NCBI GenBank assembly: GCA_026545225.1
Contig: CM048853.1
Span: 49,153,755-49,217,754, forward strand
Length of the DNA: 64,000 nucleotides
Origin: Cornus controversa
Lineage: Eukaryota > Streptophyta > Magnoliopsida > Cornales > Cornaceae
Reading direction: 5' to 3'
How positions within the stretch are numbered: position 1 is the stretch's first letter; each line of letters begins with the position of its first letter. Positions 61,183 through 64,000 of this stretch are shown in pieces. The notes beneath the pieces were generated by a model that ran no database searches, was not told where the DNA came from, and saw nothing but the letters and a program-made list of their open reading frames with translations. A program made the position numbers and the translations under genes.

Positions 61183-61328
61183 GGGTAATGCTACTCAGGC
61201 AGAATTCGTAGACAGAAACATTTACATCCATTAAATGTATGTGGTAGGCTCCACCACATACACTCACCACATGCATCCAATGAATGTAAATGTTTCTGCT
61301 TAAGAATTCTGCCTGAGTAACAGTACCC
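61183..61328. mobile_element. 146-bp foldback MITE with 9-bp target duplication
   Basis: The whole element folds on itself: GGGTAATGCTACTCAGGCAG at the left pairs with the complement of CTGCCTGAGTAACAGTACCC at the right, and CAGAAACATTTACAT pairs with ATGTAAATGTTTCTG. A perfect 9-bp repeat AAACTATTA flanks it (61174-61182, 61329-61337), as for Mutator-like elements. Confidence 0.88.
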
Positions 61329-62523
61329 AAACTATTATTATGAAGATGAAAAATAAATAGTTTAAAATATTTTTTGATTTTGAAATTATAATTAAATAAA
61401 TAAAACTAATACTAATAAATTAAATCTCAATGGATGGAAATTGACTATTACAAATTTCACATAAATAATTTTTTTACTATTCTTGTATAATTTTTCCTCC
61501 AATAACCAATACACTTCACCAATCCAATTACAACTTGAAAAGATAAAGGAAAATACGGAATAAAAAAACTTAATTATATATATGAAAATATTTTTTTACT
61601 TAATATGTTGTACCTTTGCTAGGTAAATAGAGGTAGACATTATTTGACAAACACGAAGAATCATCCCTCTAATTATCTTTTGAAAATAAAAACTCAAAAT
61701 AGAATAATAAAATAATGCCCTTGGAAGAAAAAATTATACAAGAATGTAAATGAACTTACTTATATTTTACCATGGTGGCTTCATCACTCTATTGAGATGT
61801 GTGTTTACAAGAAAAGTAAATGAATACAAGAAAAAAAATTCAATTACACTTTCTTTTTTTCTACAATATCTAACTTATTCACCAACCCCTAAGACCCTCT
61901 ATTTATTGAGTTAGAGGAGAATGGTTTAGGTGGGAAAAGAAATTTTAAAATACAAAAATTTGAAATACAAGATTTAAAAATAAAATTCAAAATACAAAAT
62001 CTGAATTTGAATTTCTAAGATTTCATCTTCATATCTTCAATTTGAATTATAGACTGCTGACATGACCGTGTAAAAAAAAATATATCTTCAAAAGTTTTGA
62101 ACTTGAGACCTCTTGTGGAGTAATTTATACAAAATACTATTTCTTCCAATTTTTTTGCTACTTTTCTTCTCATTTGGAAATCAACCCCTATAAAACATAA
62201 AATGCAAATATAAGAACATTTAAATAAAGTAAAAGAATAATTACAAACTTATTTTGAGATATAAAATAACAAGTTTTGTGCACTTCTCAGCCCTCATCCA
62301 CATTCCCCCAAGGCAATATATCGGCCATGTTCACCGCCACAACCATGACACCTCACTTACACCACTATCATCACTAGTGTTATCATTACCATCACAACAA
62401 GCACGTTTACCTCTTGGACAAACTTGAAATTTATTCCAAAGGCTATATTTTATGGTATTTTTTTTTCAACTTTTCAAAGTGAGAGATAAGAGTTCTAAGT
62501 TCTAATATAAGCAAAGGGATGTA

Positions 62524-62850
62524 TGTTAGAAGGGTCTTATTTATCCCACGTCGAACTCAAATGAGAAAGAGAATGTGTATGGAATAGTAGACAACATTAT
62601 TCAATATTCTAGGCTTTTGGGTTATTGGTAAGTGTCTGATCCACTACAGTTAGTATAAGAGTCAAGTTAAGTTCTTGATTCGGTGTCACGTCTAGCGCCT
62701 ATCTGGATGGAGTCCGGGTTTGAATTGTTACTAGGTCTTTCCGTTGTTAGGGGAGACAGATAGAATCGGTTGTCTGATCACAACGAGTCCGAGTCTGGAT
62801 TGTTATTGATCTTTGTCCCATATCGAAATTTACACTTGGTATAAGACTAA
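62524..62850 (+). mobile_element. LTR-like remnant
   Basis: TGTTAGAAGGGTCTTATTT followed by ATCCCACGTCGAACTC resembles the start of many plant LTR or TRIM repeats. Degenerate GGTATAAGA-type sites occur near 62651 and 62837. No second LTR or coding part was found. Confidence 0.4.
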
Positions 62851-63062
62851 GACCCTGTTTGAATTGACTTTTGAAAAACGGCTTTCGGCTTTTCAAGCTT
62901 AAAAGTTATTTTGGAGAGTATTTAGATTGACAAGGCGGAAGAGTTTCGGAGTTCAAAAAGAGCGTTTAAAGGAAGCTGTTGGATATCAGTTTCCTGATTT
63001 AGCTTTTACTTATCTTTTTATTTGGTATAAAAATCGAAACAAAAGTTCTGTCAAATAGGATC
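62851..63062. mobile_element. Short MITE-like repeat
   Basis: GACCCTGTTTGAATTGACTT at the left and AAAAGTTCTGTCAAATAGGA at the right are inverted, imperfect termini. Non-coding, about 210 bp. Confidence 0.4.
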
Positions 63063-63289
63063 TAAATATCACCTTGTATTTCTGGGCTGAAGTTGATAGA
63101 AGACCAACCTAATCTAAGCACGAGAAAAGCCCATTAGGGAAAAGCCTTTCTAGGCCAACCCAAAAATTTGTCCTAACCAGACCTTATTGGGTACTCTTAT
63201 GACCCAACGAACCAGCCGTCGTGGCCGTTCAAAGCTGAATACTACAAAAGGTGTTTTGAAAGTTGACTTCGTCTTCTCGCCTTATTTCA

Positions 63290-63917
63290 ATGGAAGTTGA
63301 GGGGAAAATGTCTTCGTTGTACGAGTCAGAGTTTCAGAGGGAGAGAGAGAAAGCGACGACTGACAGTGACCAAATAGATGCCATTCTTCACAACCTTACA
63401 AACAGAAAACCTCCATTTCCTCTCTCTCTCTCTAAAACAACTCGCACATAGACCTTCAATTCTTTCTCTATCTCTCTCTCTCTATATGTATATGTATACA
63501 CCTTGTATTTCACGTTAATGCGACAAAGAGAAGAAAAAAAGCATACGTATACAAGACCAAAGCCGATTCTCAGTCTTCTCTCAATCGCTTCTTCTTTGAT
63601 TCTCTCTCTACATGTGTTTTTGTATTTGTGTATATTATTTCCCGTCCAAAACGATGAATTTGATTGTAAAGACCAGCAATCACAGTCGTCTCTCAAGTCT
63701 AAATTACTTCTTCAAGGTTCAATTTCTTATTCTTCTCATTCTCTGATATTCTTCTGAAAAATTCACAATTCAGAGTCTTTCAATACTTCAATTCAAACAA
63801 CTACGACTGAGAAGCTCTCTCTCTCAAACTCTCACTTATATATTGAATTCACAAAGTATAAGTGTATATATATATATAGAAAATCTCTCCGTGTGTGTGT
63901 TTTAGTTTTTTCAAAAT
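63290..63917 (+). promoter_or_regulatory. Presumed 5' leader of the edge gene, with a possible uORF
   Basis: CT/GA-rich microsatellites are typical of plant leaders. An ATG at 63290 opens a 53-codon frame (MEVEGKMSSLYESEF) that closes at 63451, well before the main ATG. Whether it is transcribed is unknown. Confidence 0.35.
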
Positions 63918-64000
63918 ATGGATAAGAGCTTTTCGGAGCTAATATCTGGGATACTAACGTCGGCAGACGAAGTCGCTTCACTGGCGAAAGGTTCTGAAAT
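63918..64000 (+). CDS. Unidentified protein, N-terminal 27 codons only
   Basis: The frame starts MDKSFSELISGILTSADEV and continues to the window end. An in-frame TAG at 63902-63904 supports this ATG, and the upstream 600 bp look like a plant 5' UTR with CT-rich tracts (63420-63432, 63468-63484). The visible residues suggest an alpha-helical N-terminus with no signal peptide. I do not recognise the family from so few residues. It is divergently placed relative to the channel gene. Confidence 0.6.
   Translation, partial: MDKSFSELISGILTSADEVASLAKGSE

Noticed and set aside
63263-63451. 62-codon frame upstream of the edge gene considered as a separate gene
   Set aside because: Short, Glu/Arg-rich and within a microsatellite-rich leader; kept only as a possible uORF.

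Overview
The window is nuclear DNA of a eudicot plant. It is AT-rich, has long introns with plant-type GT/AG sites, carries plant gene families (LNK2, a CC-NB-LRR receptor, an OSCA/CSC1-like channel) and is full of Ty1-copia, TRIM, hAT-like and foldback elements. The species cannot be fixed from the sequence. All exon joins are hand-derived from reading phase and splice sites, without transcript support.

Layout. 1-13292 (-): 5' part of LNK2, a clock coactivator. Its 12.2-kb first intron holds a 1.7-kb hAT-like element, a 0.6-kb foldback element and a decayed 5.1-kb Ty1-copia element; three G-box cores lie just upstream of the start. 14393-14465 (-): tRNA-Arg(ACG). 14.1-15.3 kb: foldback and tandem repeats. 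16.4-18.2 kb (+): wreck of a second copia element. 18.6-21.97 kb (-): decayed, intron-containing partial copy of INTS9, mixed with NLR scraps. 21968-24952 (-): intact CC-NB-LRR gene whose last bases abut that INTS9 copy at a phase-matched splice donor. 25093-25809: hAT-like element. 27.15-28.17 kb: four-copy tandem repeat. 28907-33486 (-): complete INTS9 (11 coding exons, 709 codons). 36323-59599 (-): complete HYP1/OSCA-type channel gene (10 exons, 712 codons, 23 kb), with nested retroelements in intron 8. 59.6-63.2 kb: intergenic DNA with MITEs. 63918-64000 (+): first 27 codons of an unidentified gene.

The genes are independent eukaryotic transcription units, not an operon. LNK2 acts in circadian transcription, INTS9 in snRNA 3'-end processing and transcription attenuation, the OSCA-type protein as a membrane channel, and the NLR in intracellular immunity. 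The most unusual structure is the NLR/INTS9 junction: a segmental copy of INTS9 has lost its first exons, and an NLR ORF now ends exactly at the splice donor equivalent to INTS9 exon 3. The second is the nest in the channel gene: a solo LTR holds a copia deletion derivative that keeps a 457-codon fused ORF, and also a small LTR element that itself contains a TRIM.
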